The notes: a model not told the origin generated them from the sequence alone. Shown: positions 34,389 to 43,525, counted from the stretch's first letter. The stretch is 64,000 nucleotides of DNA from Cohnella luojiensis (GCF_004564235.1 NZ_SOMN01000008.1:1-64000); one strand, 5' to 3'. Program-made: numbers and translations.

Positions 34389-35462
34389 CTAAACGAAACT
34401 GATCGCTTGCCCTTTATTCGCCGACTCGTACACGGCTTCGAGTATTTCTTGGACGACAAGTGCTTGCTTGGCGGTAACGACAGGCTCGCGGTCATGGATG
34501 ATGGATCCGATCCAAGCCCGGGCTTCTTGCTCCGCCGCATCGTCAGGAAGCGGATTGCCGCCGAAATCCCCGGACATCTGGATTTCTTGGGTATACAGGC
34601 GTCCGTGCTCCTCACCGTTAATGCGCAAGCCTCTCTTCATATCCGCTCCGGCCTTCGTACCATGGAGAGATACTTTTGCTTCATCTACGTCAAGCGTATT
34701 CAGCGCCCAACTGGACTCCAGCCACACCGTAGCCCCGCTCTTCATCGTGATCATCGCGAATGCGGAATCTTCGACCGTGAACTTGGACGGATCCCAATTG
34801 CCCCACATATTCGCTTGGCTTCCTTGCTCGGCAAGCTTGCGATAAGAAGTTCCCAGCACCGTCTTCGGATCGTAATTGTCCATCATCCAAAGAGCCAAGT
34901 CCAGCGCATGCGTTCCGATATCGATCAAAGGGCCTCCGCCCTGTTTCTCCAAGTCGAGGAATACCCCCCATGTCGGCACCGCGCGACGGCGAACCGCATG
35001 GGCTTTAGCTACGTAAATTTCTCCTAAATCGCCGGCACGGCAGGCTTGGTGGAGCCAACGGCTATCCGCGCGGAAACGGTTCTGGTAAGCGATGCTCAGC
35101 TTACGTCCCGTTCTTTGCGACGTCTCTAGCATACGCCGGGCATCCTCGGCCGTTTTGGCCATCGGTTTCTCGCACAACACGTGTTTACCGGCTTCAAGCG
35201 CCGCTATCGAAATTTCGGCATGCGTGTCGTTTGGCGTACATACATGAACGACATGGACGTCGTTATCGCGCAACAGCTCATACACATCGGTATACACTCT
35301 AGCGTCATGAGTACCGAATTTGTTCTTCGCATCATGAGCTCTGTCCAGTGCCACGTCGAAGAACGCAACCACTTGAGCTTCCGGGATTTTGGCGAGAGAT
35401 GGTAAATGCTTCCCCATTGCGATTCCGCCGCATCCGATCATCCCAACGTTAACCTTTGTCAA
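34389..35462 (-). CDS. Gfo/Idh/MocA-family oxidoreductase (second copy)
   Basis: A 357-residue NAD(P)-dependent dehydrogenase with VNVGMIGCGGIAMGKHLPSL for nucleotide binding, LCEKPMAKTAEDARRM with the catalytic lysine, and GGPLIDIGTHALDLALWMM in the substrate domain. It is only distantly similar to the neighbouring oxidoreductase at 32079-33251. It is divergently transcribed from the AraC-type regulator, which probably controls it. Confidence 0.9.
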   Translation of the reverse strand: MTKVNVGMIGCGGIAMGKHLPSLAKIPEAQVVAFFDVALDRAHDAKNKFGTHDARVYTDVYELLRDNDVHVVHVCTPNDTHAEISIAALEAGKHVLCEKPMAKTAEDARRMLETSQRTGRKLSIAYQNRFRADSRWLHQACRAGDLGEIYVAKAHAVRRRAVPTWGVFLDLEKQGGGPLIDIGTHALDLALWMMDNYDPKTVLGTSYRKLAEQGSQANMWGNWDPSKFTVEDSAFAMITMKSGATVWLESSWALNTLDVDEAKVSLHGTKAGADMKRGLRINGEEHGRLYTQEIQMSGDFGGNPLPDDAAEQEARAWIGSIIHDREPVVTAKQALVVQEILEAVYESANKGQAISFV

Positions 35463-35492
35463 AATGCTTGTCCTCCTTGCGAGTTTTCAGTA

Positions 35493-35521
35493 TTCATTCT
35501 ACAATTAGTGTACCATATAAT
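35493..35521 (+). promoter_or_regulatory. Possible promoter of the AraC regulator
   Basis: A perfect TATAAT (35516-35521) is preceded by a 17-bp spacer and a weak -35, TTCATT. It lies 67 bp upstream of the predicted GTG start and in the shared region with the divergent dehydrogenase gene. Confidence 0.5.
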
Positions 35522-35587
35522 ATTAGAAATCCCATCCGCTCAGGTGCGAGGAAATTATGCGATATTGTCATAAAAGGGGATGAACCC

Positions 35588-36457
35588 GTGCAAGCTGTCA
35601 GAGAAAATATAGAGTACGAAAATCCGTTGCTTTCCTTGAAAATATGGCAAACGTCGCGCAACGACGTCGGATCCATCACATGGCACTATCATCCCGAATG
35701 CGAACTATTCCTTGTACAAGCTGGGCGCCTTGAAGTCGATCTGAGCAATGAGACCTACTCGATGCAAGAAGGCGACGTGGTCATACTAGGAAATTCGCAG
35801 CTCCATCGCGATCGAAATCCGGGAAACGCCGTTGAGTATATCGTACTTCAATTCGATCTTCATTCTTATTTCGACCAAAGTACGATTCCCTATTTGCAAT
35901 ATTTTAATGAAACCAAAGTTCCTCTCAGCTCAATGAATTATATCTTTCGGGAGAATACGGAAGCTCGCAATGCCGCGGCCGAGTGCATTCGCCAAATTCA
36001 TCAAGAAGCTTTACGCAAAGAAAGCGGTTACGAACTTGCTGTCAACATGTTGATCAAGAAGATACTGCTCATTCTCATTCGTAACGACAACCGAGGCTTA
36101 TTAGCCGATCAGGATCGCGTCGAACGGATTCGACTCAAGCCGGTTCTTGATTTTGTCGAATCGCGCATCGTAGAGAAGATTTCGGTTGAGGATGCTTGCG
36201 GCCTGGCGAACATGAGCTATTATTACTTCGTGAAGTTTTTCAAGAAGATTATGGGCCTCTCCTTCACGGAATACGTCAACTTTCGCAAAATCAAACGTGC
36301 CGAGCAGCTGCTGCTCACCCGCGATATGAGCGTTAGCGAGGTCGGAGACCAGATCGGCATGGCGAACATGGCCCACTTCTACAAAATGTTCAAGCGTTTC
36401 AATGGCTGTTCGCCGAAGGAATTCCAACGCAAAATGCTCGCTTGGGGCCGGGGGTAA
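35588..36457 (+). CDS. AraC-family transcriptional regulator
   Basis: The 289-residue protein has a cupin ligand domain (WHYHPECELFLVQAGRLEV, MQEGDVVILGNSQLH, residues about 25-110) and a C-terminal AraC DNA-binding domain with two helix-turn-helix units (VEDACGLANMSYYYFVKFFKKIMGLSFTEYV; SVSEVGDQIGMANMAHFYKMFKRFNGCSPKEFQ). It probably activates the divergent sugar genes when a sugar binds. I use the GTG at 35588, which has AAAAGGGG upstream and follows the TATAAT box. A longer frame to 35456 would start before that promoter. Confidence 0.9.
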   Translation: MQAVRENIEYENPLLSLKIWQTSRNDVGSITWHYHPECELFLVQAGRLEVDLSNETYSMQEGDVVILGNSQLHRDRNPGNAVEYIVLQFDLHSYFDQSTIPYLQYFNETKVPLSSMNYIFRENTEARNAAAECIRQIHQEALRKESGYELAVNMLIKKILLILIRNDNRGLLADQDRVERIRLKPVLDFVESRIVEKISVEDACGLANMSYYYFVKFFKKIMGLSFTEYVNFRKIKRAEQLLLTRDMSVSEVGDQIGMANMAHFYKMFKRFNGCSPKEFQRKMLAWGRG

Positions 36458-36488
36458 TTGGCAGGTTTGCTGCCTTCTTCCCCTTCCC

Positions 36489-36873
36489 AAGGCGCTTTTT
36501 TAGCCTTCATGCCATTCCCCTAACACACACTCGCTCTGCCAAGGCACTTTTTTAGCCTTCGCGCCATTACCCCACCACATACTCGCTCTTCCAAGGCACT
36601 TTTTTAGCCTTCGCGCCATTACCCCAACACACACTCGCTCTGCCAAGGCACTTTTTTAACCTCCGCGCCATTCCCCCACCACACACTCGCTCTGCCAAGG
36701 CACTTTTTTGGCCTTCATGCCATCCCCCCACCACACACTCGCTCTGCCAAGGCACTTTTTTAGCCTTCGCGCCATTACCCCAACACACACTCGCTCTGCC
36801 AAGGCACTTTTTTAGCCTCCGCGCCATTCCATCTCTACTAGCCCGCCCCTCAAAGGCACTTTTTTGTCCTTTG
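36489..36873. repeat. Array of eight 52-bp tandem repeats
   Basis: The element AAGGCRCTTTTTT occurs at 36489, 36541, 36593, 36645, 36697, 36749, 36801 and 36853, exactly 52 bp apart. Each unit has an AAGGC arm, a T6 loop and a GCCTT arm, and then a variable CA-rich half ending CTCGCTCTGCC. The arms change together in some units (the last has CAAAGG/CCTTTG), which suggests a conserved small hairpin. A unit length not divisible by three argues against coding. The array lies just downstream of the AraC gene. Confidence 0.95.
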
Positions 36874-36977
36874 TGAGAGATTGAGAAGAAAAAAATAACA
36901 AAATTTCCTTGTTAATCAATATTTCATATGTTATCTTGATCATAGAAAACAATCTATTAATCGGTCGTGAAGCACAC

Positions 36978-37021
36978 GCCGCTCAATCCGGAACCGTCCG
37001 GACTGGGCGGCTTTTGTTTTT
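36978..37021 (+). terminator. Strong hairpin-T tract upstream of the broken gene
   Basis: GCCGC and CCGG segments pair with CCGG and GCGGC (36978-36990 with 36998-37011), followed by TTTTGTTTTT. It may end read-through from the AraC gene and repeat array, or be an attenuator for the following gene, whose start is only 26 nt away. Confidence 0.75.
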
Positions 37022-37046
37022 AAATCAAATTGGCGGAGGAGAATGA

Positions 37047-37720
37047 ATGATGAGTGAATCTTTTGAAACGTCTTACGTATCCTGGATGGACAAACAGAAG
37101 AGAACTAGTAAGGGCGAGCGGAAACGCAGGTTAGCGGAGGCAGCCAATCATGCGGAGAAAATGTTTATCCAGCACGTATGGTGGCCTTCTTTCCGACACT
37201 TCTCTAGTCTGCAAGCAGAGTTTGAAGAAAATTCAAGGATGGCTGGAGGTATATTGACTTCGCTTAAATAACCGAAGGTTACAAGATCTGTATTGAAATT
37301 GATGGTTTTGGCCCTCACGGACGGGATCTGAATCGATATCAGTTTGCGGATCATCTCATGCGCCAGAATCATCTCGTCATTGATGGGTGGATAGTATTAA
37401 GATTTTCTTTGGATGATATTATGGAGAAACCGCGTCGTTGCCAGCAAGTGATTCAACAATTGTTAGGGAGATTAAGCAGCGCAAGCAATATTCGCGGTAT
37501 CGAAATCTCACCCATTGAGAAGGTCATTTACTTTTCCGCTTGCGCAAGCGATCAACCGGTAACCCCTACCTCCACGGCCTCCTTATTGGGAGTACATAGA
37601 AGAACAGCGGCCAAGTATCTCCATTCATTGTCTAAAAAAGGCCTACTGGTCCCTCAGAATAATGGCTCTTCTAGAGTTGTACGTTACAAAGTCATCCCAA
37701 TAGACTTTTCTCATGAATAA
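37047..37720 (+). pseudogene. Frameshifted endonuclease-type protein gene
   Basis: The first frame (37047-37271, 74 residues) starts with a good GGAGGAG site and ends ...MAGGILTSLK. The second frame continues with KICIEIDGFGPHGRDLNRYQFADHLMRQ, a DUF559-like nuclease core, and a helix-turn-helix-like C-terminus (LLGVHRRTAAKYLHSLSKKGLLVP). In that second frame the sequence just before the core reads I-D-F-A then TAA. A frameshift near 37250 and an in-frame stop at 37265-37267 therefore separate the two parts. Similar intact proteins with IDFA-IEIDGFGPH are familiar in Bacillales. The gene is broken and probably not functional. Confidence 0.7.
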
Positions 37721-37729
37721 TAACATTAC

Positions 37730-37783
37730 CCTTGAAAACAACAAACGACCCGTCCATCGCCTTTTTCGGCTGAACGGGTCGTT
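37730..37783 (-). terminator. Terminator of phoP
   Basis: On the minus strand AACGACCCGT pairs with ACGGGTCGTT with a 20-nt loop, followed by TGTTGTTTTC. It lies 17 nt after the phoP stop and close to the convergent broken gene. Confidence 0.85.
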
Positions 37784-37800
37784 AATTGAAAGATCCAAGC

Positions 37801-38529
37801 CTAACGGCTGGACGAGGATGCTTTGCGGTTGATGAACAATTTGTAGCCGACGCCGCGGATTGAGTCGATTTGGACGGTTTGTTGGCTTAATTCGAGCTTC
37901 TTGCGAAGGGAGCTCACGTGAACGTCGACCGTACGCTGGCCGCCGATGTAGTCGAAGCCCCATACGACGTTCATTAGGTCGTCTCGCGTGATGACGATCC
38001 CCGGACGTTCCGCCAAATAAAGCAGCACTTCGAATTCTTTAGGACGCAGCGTGATCCATTGACCGTTGGAGAAGACCTCGTACTTATCCGGGAAAATTTG
38101 CAGATCCCCGAGGACGATTACTTTATCTCCTCCCGAGGCTGTGGAAGACTTGCTCTCTTCGTTGCGGGAGCGCCGCAGCACGGCGGATGTACGGGCAAGC
38201 AGTTCCGCTACTCCGAACGGCTTCGTAATATAATCGTCGGCGCCAAGCTTCAGCCCCTGCACTACTTCTTCCTCCGCGTTTCTCGCGGTCAGAATGATGA
38301 CGGGCGTCTTAACTCCGTTCTGACGCAGCTTCTGCAACACTTCGAATCCATTCATGCCCGGGAGCATTAAATCAAGAAAGATAATCGCGTATTGATCATG
38401 AATCGCCTTATGAAGTCCTTCCGCCCCGTTCCCGACGACTTCAGTCTCATACCCCTCTTGTGAGAGATTATAGATAACTAGACGTGCAAGTGTCGGTTCA
38501 TCCTCGATTATCAGTACTTTGTCCGACAT
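37801..38529 (-). CDS. phoP: Response regulator PhoP
   Basis: OmpR-family response regulator for phosphate starvation. Residues 1-120 are a receiver with the acidic pocket IIEDE, the phosphorylation site Asp in FLDLMLPGMNGFE, the switch Thr in VIILTARN and Lys in YITKPF. Residues about 140-235 are a winged-helix DNA-binding domain (WITLRPKEFEVLLYLAERPG; VDVHVSSLRKKL). The gene follows phoR but is separated by 121 bp holding its own PHO-box-like promoter, so it is probably autoregulated. Its identity as PhoP rests on strong local context: pst, phoX, ppk and polA synteny. Confidence 0.88.
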   Translation of the reverse strand: MSDKVLIIEDEPTLARLVIYNLSQEGYETEVVGNGAEGLHKAIHDQYAIIFLDLMLPGMNGFEVLQKLRQNGVKTPVIILTARNAEEEVVQGLKLGADDYITKPFGVAELLARTSAVLRRSRNEESKSSTASGGDKVIVLGDLQIFPDKYEVFSNGQWITLRPKEFEVLLYLAERPGIVITRDDLMNVVWGFDYIGGQRTVDVHVSSLRKKLELSQQTVQIDSIRGVGYKLFINRKASSSSR

Positions 38530-38579
38530 GCGTTCCTCCGGTCTAGCAGGCAGTCCTGCCTATTTGGGCTCTCATGTTA

Positions 38580-38633
38580 GTTTTATCATACCACTGTAAA
38601 CGCAACATCATGCAAATGTTATCGCAGCGTAAA
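38580..38633 (-). promoter_or_regulatory. PHO-box-like promoter of phoP
   Basis: On the minus strand TTTACG (38633-38628), ATAACA (38622-38617) and TTTACA (38600-38595) are spaced 11 and 22 bp apart, exactly like the repeats at pstS. Nine bases later lies TAAAAC (38585-38580), and TATGAT (38590-38585) lies 4 nt after the last repeat. Position and geometry suggest PhoP controls its own gene. Confidence 0.68.
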
Positions 38634-38650
38634 ATCGGTAAAACCGTATG

Positions 38651-40450
38651 TTACGGCTGTATCAGAGGCAGCTCCAAAATAAACTTCGACCCTACGCCAA
38701 CCGTGCTTTCGATGCGGATCGTCCCATGGTGCAGCTCGGTTAAATGCTTGACGATAGATAATCCCAGACCCGTTCCTCCCGAGCTGCGCGAACGAGCTTT
38801 ATCAACCCTGTAGAACCGCTCGAAGATCCGCGGGATATCTTTCTTGGGAATGCCGATTCCGGTATCCGAAACGGTAATCCGCACAAGCTCCTCATTGTCT
38901 TCGTCCGCCTCGATAATTTCCGCACGGACTTTTACTCTGCCGCCTTCAGGCGTATAGTTGATCCCGTTCTGCATGAGATTCATCATAATCTGTCCTAATC
39001 GATCCTCGTCCGCCTCGAGGAATAACCCCTCTTCCGCATGAACGTCCAGCTCGATATTCTTTTTCGCGGCTTCCGCGGACAGCAGCTCCTGCATTCTTCC
39101 TAGGAATATCGGCAGATCGATAGGCGAGAACTGCAACGGCGATCTCCTGGATTCAATCTTGGACAATTCCAAAATGTCGCCGATTAACCGGTTTAGCCGT
39201 TCGCTCTCGTCTTGAATGATCGTGAGGAAGGATTTTGCCGTCTCCGGATCGTTCATGGCTCCGGACAGCAAAGTTTCGGCGAACCCTTTAACGGCCGCTA
39301 CCGGCGTCTTCAGCTCATGGGATACGTTGGCCACGAATTCGCTGCGCATCCGCTCCAATCGCCGAATAGCCGATACGTCCTGCAGGACGAGTAACAGTCC
39401 AGGCTCCTCTTCCCCGCTCATCGTCATCGGAACGAGGTTGATCTCGAGCAGTCGTTCCTCCGGATAATACACCGTCAATTCCTCGTGTAAAGTAACCGGG
39501 TTTTCAAGCCCTTCCCGTATCAATCCCACCAGCTCGAAATGCTGCCTGATTTCCGTATAGCTTCTCCCCACTCGCTCCCGAACGGTGCTGCCGAGCAGCA
39601 GCTCGGCTTCGCGGTTATACAGAATGATCCGCCCATCGTGAGCAATCATGACGACTCCGCTTGTCATATTGTCCAAGACGCTTTGCAAACGTGTACCGTT
39701 CTGCCTAATTTCATGCAATTGCTCCTGCAGGCTTCCCGCCATGGCATTTAGCGCGCGGGCAAGCTCTCCTACCTCGTCCTTGCCGCCATCAGGCACGCGA
39801 ATGGCATAATCCATACTCGCCATTCTCTTGGCCGCGGAAGTCATTCGTTCGATGGGGCGAGTGACGCTGAGCGCGACGCGATAACTCACGATTCCAGCAA
39901 CAATGAACAACAAAAGCAATGCGAATATGAGAGCGATCCACATATTATTAAGACTGCGTTCAACGTCGCCTAAGCTCATGGCTAGCCGAATAATGCCCTG
40001 TTTTTCGTTGCTGTCGGCTTTTTTTACCGTAATCGAAACATACATCATGTTCTGATTCAAAGTATCGCTGTAGCGAATGCTGCTTCCGGTTCCTTCTATC
40101 AGCGACTGCTGAATCTCCTCGCGATTGAGGTGATTGTCCATCGATGCCGGGTCATGATCGGAATCCCCCATGACTTTGCCGTCCGGTCGAATGTAGGTCA
40201 AGCGCATGCCCGCTATTTTCTTGAACCGCTGGGCTTGCTCCTGCAAATAGGATATTTGCCCGGCCTCATCCACCTTATCCGGCCATGGCACCGCCGCGTT
40301 CAAGACATGCAGTTCCCGTATCATATGATCCCGCAAGGCGGCTTGATGATTTTTCTGATAGGAATTTCCCATCAGCAACCCAGCGGCCAACACGGATAAT
40401 CCTATCATGATGACGAACAAGGCAGTCAGCTTCAATCGAAATTTAGTCAT
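38651..40450 (-). CDS. phoR: Sensor histidine kinase PhoR (PnpS)
   Basis: A 599-residue membrane sensor kinase. It has two transmembrane segments (about 8-28 and 175-195) around an extracytoplasmic sensor domain, then HAMP (VTRPIERMTSAAKRMASMDYAI), a PAS domain (LDNMTSGVVMIAHDGRIILYN), and HisKA with the phospho-accepting His in FVANVSHELKTP. The ATPase has N-box NLMQNGINYTPEGG, DTGIGIPKKD, and the G2 motif SSGGTGLGLSIVKH. It phosphorylates PhoP under low phosphate. It lies 24 nt after the fumarase gene, so it is probably transcribed with it. It precedes phoP, whereas in B. subtilis phoP comes first. Confidence 0.88.
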   Translation of the reverse strand: MTKFRLKLTALFVIMIGLSVLAAGLLMGNSYQKNHQAALRDHMIRELHVLNAAVPWPDKVDEAGQISYLQEQAQRFKKIAGMRLTYIRPDGKVMGDSDHDPASMDNHLNREEIQQSLIEGTGSSIRYSDTLNQNMMYVSITVKKADSNEKQGIIRLAMSLGDVERSLNNMWIALIFALLLLFIVAGIVSYRVALSVTRPIERMTSAAKRMASMDYAIRVPDGGKDEVGELARALNAMAGSLQEQLHEIRQNGTRLQSVLDNMTSGVVMIAHDGRIILYNREAELLLGSTVRERVGRSYTEIRQHFELVGLIREGLENPVTLHEELTVYYPEERLLEINLVPMTMSGEEEPGLLLVLQDVSAIRRLERMRSEFVANVSHELKTPVAAVKGFAETLLSGAMNDPETAKSFLTIIQDESERLNRLIGDILELSKIESRRSPLQFSPIDLPIFLGRMQELLSAEAAKKNIELDVHAEEGLFLEADEDRLGQIMMNLMQNGINYTPEGGRVKVRAEIIEADEDNEELVRITVSDTGIGIPKKDIPRIFERFYRVDKARSRSSGGTGLGLSIVKHLTELHHGTIRIESTVGVGSKFILELPLIQP

Positions 40451-40474
40451 GGGCGGATAGCGGCTCCTTCGGAG

Positions 40475-42022
40475 TTATACAAATACCGGATCCTTGAATT
40501 GGGCTAGCTTCGCTTTGGAATCCTTGTCAACGTCGGCATGTAAGCTGTTACCATGGGAGTCCATGGTCACGATCGCGGCAAAGCCTTCAACCTGCAGATG
40601 CCACATAGCTTCGGGAATGCCGAACTCCATAAAATCTACTCCGTTAACGTTCTTGATGCATTCCGCGTAATACTGGGCGGCTCCGCCAACGGCATTCAAA
40701 TAAACGCCTCCGTGTTCTTGAAGGGCGGCCAACGTTTTCGGCCCCATGCCGCCCTTGCCGATTACGGCACGAAGACCGAATTTTTTCATAATATCTCCCT
40801 GGTAGGGCTCTTCGCGAATGCTTGTCGTCGGTCCTGCGGCTTTAACATGCCACCCTGAATCGTCTTTAAGCATAACGGGTCCGCAGTGATAGATAACGCC
40901 GCCGTTCAGGTCGATCGGAGCGTCATGGTCCATCAAGTGCTTATGCAGGGCATCGCGTCCCGTGTGCATTTCACCGTTGAGGATAACGACGTCGCCGACC
41001 TTAAGTCCGCGAACGTCTTCCTCCGTCAGAGGCATCTGGAGCACGATTTCCTTAGGCTTGGAAGCTACGTCGACCGCCTCATCGACAGTATCCCCTGCAG
41101 CATCGGCCATCGAAACCGCGGAACCGCCTTCGTACACCCAACTTTTGATCTCATGCGTGGAACCGTCCAATACGACGCCTTGGCGACGGTATGCCCAACA
41201 GTTGTAAGCAACGGATACGAAGAAGCTGGCCGGCAAACGGTTATTCACGCCGACTTTGCAACCGAGCAACGTCACGTTGCCGCCGAAGCCCATAGTGCCG
41301 ATGCCAAGCTGATTAGCCTTGTCCAAAATATATTCCTCGAGCTGCTGAAGCTCAGGAATCGGGTTCACGTCATCGACCGTACGGAACAATTGCTGCTTCG
41401 CCAACTCGTACCCCGTCGTGCGGTCTCCGCCGATGCCAACGCCGATAAATCCGGCGCTGCAGCCTTGGCCTTGCGCTTGATACACCGCATGAAGCACGCA
41501 TTTGCGGATTCCGTCCAGATCCCGTCCGGCTTTGCCTAATCCCTCGACTTCGCAAGGCAGGCTATACTGGATGTTTTTATTTTCGCAGCCGCCGCCTTTC
41601 AAAATAAGACGAACGTCTACCTCATCCCGCTCCCATTGCTCGAAGTGTATGACCGGCGTGCCGGGACCTAAGTTGTCCCCCGTATTCGCCCCTGTCAGGG
41701 AATCCACCGAATTCGTACGAAGCTTGCCATCCTTAGTTGCTCTAGCGATTGCATTCTTGATTTCCTTCTTCATGATGATTTGATTCGCGCCTACGGGGGT
41801 ATGTACGACAAAAGTCGGCATACCGGTATCTTGGCAAATAGGCGAAACGTTGCATTCCGCCATTTCGATATTTTGGGCAATCGTCGTTAAGGACAATCCT
41901 GCGCGAGTAGCGTGATCTTCCTGTTCTCTGGCAGCGGTAATGGCACGGCGTACGTCCGCCGGAAGGTTAGTGGAGGTTTCCACGATAAGTTGATAGACGC
42001 TTTGTTCGAAAGTTGAAGACAT
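40475..42022 (-). CDS. Class I fumarate hydratase
   Basis: A 515-residue fused alpha-beta class I fumarase, an iron-sulphur enzyme that interconverts fumarate and malate in the TCA cycle. The ICQDTGMPTF and GCSAGFIGVGIGGDR sequences hold cluster-ligand cysteines in the N-terminal half, and GPTTSIREEPYQGDIMKKFGLRAVIGKGGMG lies in the C-terminal half. The cluster makes it oxygen-sensitive, unlike the class II FumC of B. subtilis. It is not in the mdh-icd-citZ operon but shares a transcription unit with phoR. Confidence 0.93.
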   Translation of the reverse strand: MSSTFEQSVYQLIVETSTNLPADVRRAITAAREQEDHATRAGLSLTTIAQNIEMAECNVSPICQDTGMPTFVVHTPVGANQIIMKKEIKNAIARATKDGKLRTNSVDSLTGANTGDNLGPGTPVIHFEQWERDEVDVRLILKGGGCENKNIQYSLPCEVEGLGKAGRDLDGIRKCVLHAVYQAQGQGCSAGFIGVGIGGDRTTGYELAKQQLFRTVDDVNPIPELQQLEEYILDKANQLGIGTMGFGGNVTLLGCKVGVNNRLPASFFVSVAYNCWAYRRQGVVLDGSTHEIKSWVYEGGSAVSMADAAGDTVDEAVDVASKPKEIVLQMPLTEEDVRGLKVGDVVILNGEMHTGRDALHKHLMDHDAPIDLNGGVIYHCGPVMLKDDSGWHVKAAGPTTSIREEPYQGDIMKKFGLRAVIGKGGMGPKTLAALQEHGGVYLNAVGGAAQYYAECIKNVNGVDFMEFGIPEAMWHLQVEGFAAIVTMDSHGNSLHADVDKDSKAKLAQFKDPVFV

Positions 42023-42112
42023 AATAAGTGCTGAATCCCCTCTCTGTTCGTTATACTCTATTCATTATATAATAGCATACAGATATGTGGAGGGAGAAAA
42101 GGAGTCAAGTTC

Positions 42113-42721
42113 ATGGCAAATCATTATTTGGCTTATTTGTACCGGCTGCAGTATATCGAACGCTGGAGTCTCATGCGCAACACGACAAGCGAGAACGTGG
42201 CGGAACACTCCTATCATGTCGCGCTCATCGCGCACGCGTTAGGCAGTATTGCGCGGGAAATATTCAAGCGAGACATTAATCCCGATGAAGTAGTCACGTA
42301 CGCTTTATTCCATGATGCCACGGAAGTGTTTACGGGAGATATTCCTACGCCGGTCAAACATCATAATCCTCGCCTATTAGCCAATTTTCGCGAGATCGAG
42401 GCGCTGGCTGCTGAAAGGCTGCTCGCGACAGTCCCGCCGGAACTGGAAGAAACCTATCGCCCGTTGCTGATCGGCAAGCCAACTAACCCGGAGCTCGAGA
42501 AGCTATTGAAAGCAGCAGACCTGATCGATGCCTACATAAAATGCATTAGCGAGATTTCCGCTGGAAACCAGGAATTTACGACGGCTCGTCGCCAAAGCGA
42601 AGAGAAGCTGAGGAAGCTCGACATGCCCGAAGTCGAATGGTTTCTGACCCATTTGGCGCCAGGGTTCGAGAAAACCATTGATGAGCTTTCAGAAATCGAA
42701 GAAGGAGACGTGTTGTCATGA
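42113..42721 (+). CDS. 5'-deoxynucleotidase-like HD-domain protein (YfbR)
   Basis: A 202-residue HD-superfamily enzyme, probably a metal-dependent 5'-deoxynucleotidase. The signature is complete: AEHSYHVALIAHAL, YALFHDATEVFTGDIPTPVK, then DLIDAYIKC. The start has GGAGGGAGAAAAGG upstream. It overlaps the next gene by 4 nt (ATGA). The pair lies divergent from the fumarase gene and is unrelated to it in function. Confidence 0.88.
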   Translation: MANHYLAYLYRLQYIERWSLMRNTTSENVAEHSYHVALIAHALGSIAREIFKRDINPDEVVTYALFHDATEVFTGDIPTPVKHHNPRLLANFREIEALAAERLLATVPPELEETYRPLLIGKPTNPELEKLLKAADLIDAYIKCISEISAGNQEFTTARRQSEEKLRKLDMPEVEWFLTHLAPGFEKTIDELSEIEEGDVLS

Positions 42722-43524
42722 AGCTGAAAATTTTCAAAGCCCTTTGGGGGATGGAACGTCTGCCGCTTGAGCAACAATTCAAACAAATTTCCGAAGCCGG
42801 TTACGCGGGCATTGAATCGCCGATGCCTGAGCCCGCGAATGAAACGTTATTCCGCAATCTACTCGCGCAATACGGACTGGAATATTCCGCCATGGTTTTC
42901 ACTGGGGGCGATCACAAGCAATCTTTCAAGGAGCAAGTCGAGCGTGCGGCCACATTCTCTGCGGTCATGATTAACGCTCACAGTTCCAAGGACGACGCGC
43001 CCTACGAGCAACAGTTGGACTTCTACCGTCATGCGGTGAATGTCGAACGCGAAGCCGGTATCCCCATCGCTCATGAAACCCACCGCGGCCGCGCGATGTT
43101 TACGCCTTGGGTGACGGAGCAATTGCTTAAAGACGTACCCGAATTGAGCATTTGCGCGGATTTCAGCCATTGGTGCTGCGTATGCGAGTCCCTCTTAGAG
43201 GACCAAGGTCCAAGGATGCAAATAGCCTCAAAACGAGCCATCCATGTCCATTCCCGCGTCGGGTACCAGGAAGGTCCGCAGGTTAATCATCCTGCCGCGC
43301 CTGAGCATGCCGCAGCACTCGCCGCGCATTCCGCGTGGTGGCGGGACATTGCCCGCAGCAGACGCGATCAGGGTGCGGAATCGCTCATTATCGTTCCGGA
43401 ATTCGGCCCTCCCGGCTATCTCCAAACTTTGCCTTTCACCAATGTTCCCGTTTCCGACTTGTGGGAAGTTTGCTTGTGGATGAAGGGATATCTCGAGCGC
43501 CACTGGGATGAATGGTTGGCATAA
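42718..43524 (+). CDS. Sugar phosphate isomerase/epimerase-like TIM barrel
   Basis: A 268-residue xylose-isomerase-like barrel. The segments AGIESPMPEPANE, INAHSSKD, IPIAHETHRGRAMF, CADFSHWCCVCESLL and IHVHSRVGYQEGPQVNHP carry the metal-site Glu, His and Asp residues. The specificity cannot be read. Translation is coupled to the HD-domain gene by overlapping start and stop. Confidence 0.87.
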   Translation: MKLKIFKALWGMERLPLEQQFKQISEAGYAGIESPMPEPANETLFRNLLAQYGLEYSAMVFTGGDHKQSFKEQVERAATFSAVMINAHSSKDDAPYEQQLDFYRHAVNVEREAGIPIAHETHRGRAMFTPWVTEQLLKDVPELSICADFSHWCCVCESLLEDQGPRMQIASKRAIHVHSRVGYQEGPQVNHPAAPEHAAALAAHSAWWRDIARSRRDQGAESLIIVPEFGPPGYLQTLPFTNVPVSDLWEVCLWMKGYLERHWDEWLA

Positions 43525-43525
43525 G

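Noticed and set aside
36567-36827. Minus-strand frame across the 52-bp repeats
   Set aside because: The unit is 52 bp, not a multiple of three, so the repeated peptide drifts through three frames. The frame is a by-product of the repeat.
36489-36873. CRISPR array
   Set aside because: The repeats are head-to-tail without unique spacers of constant length, and no cas gene is near.
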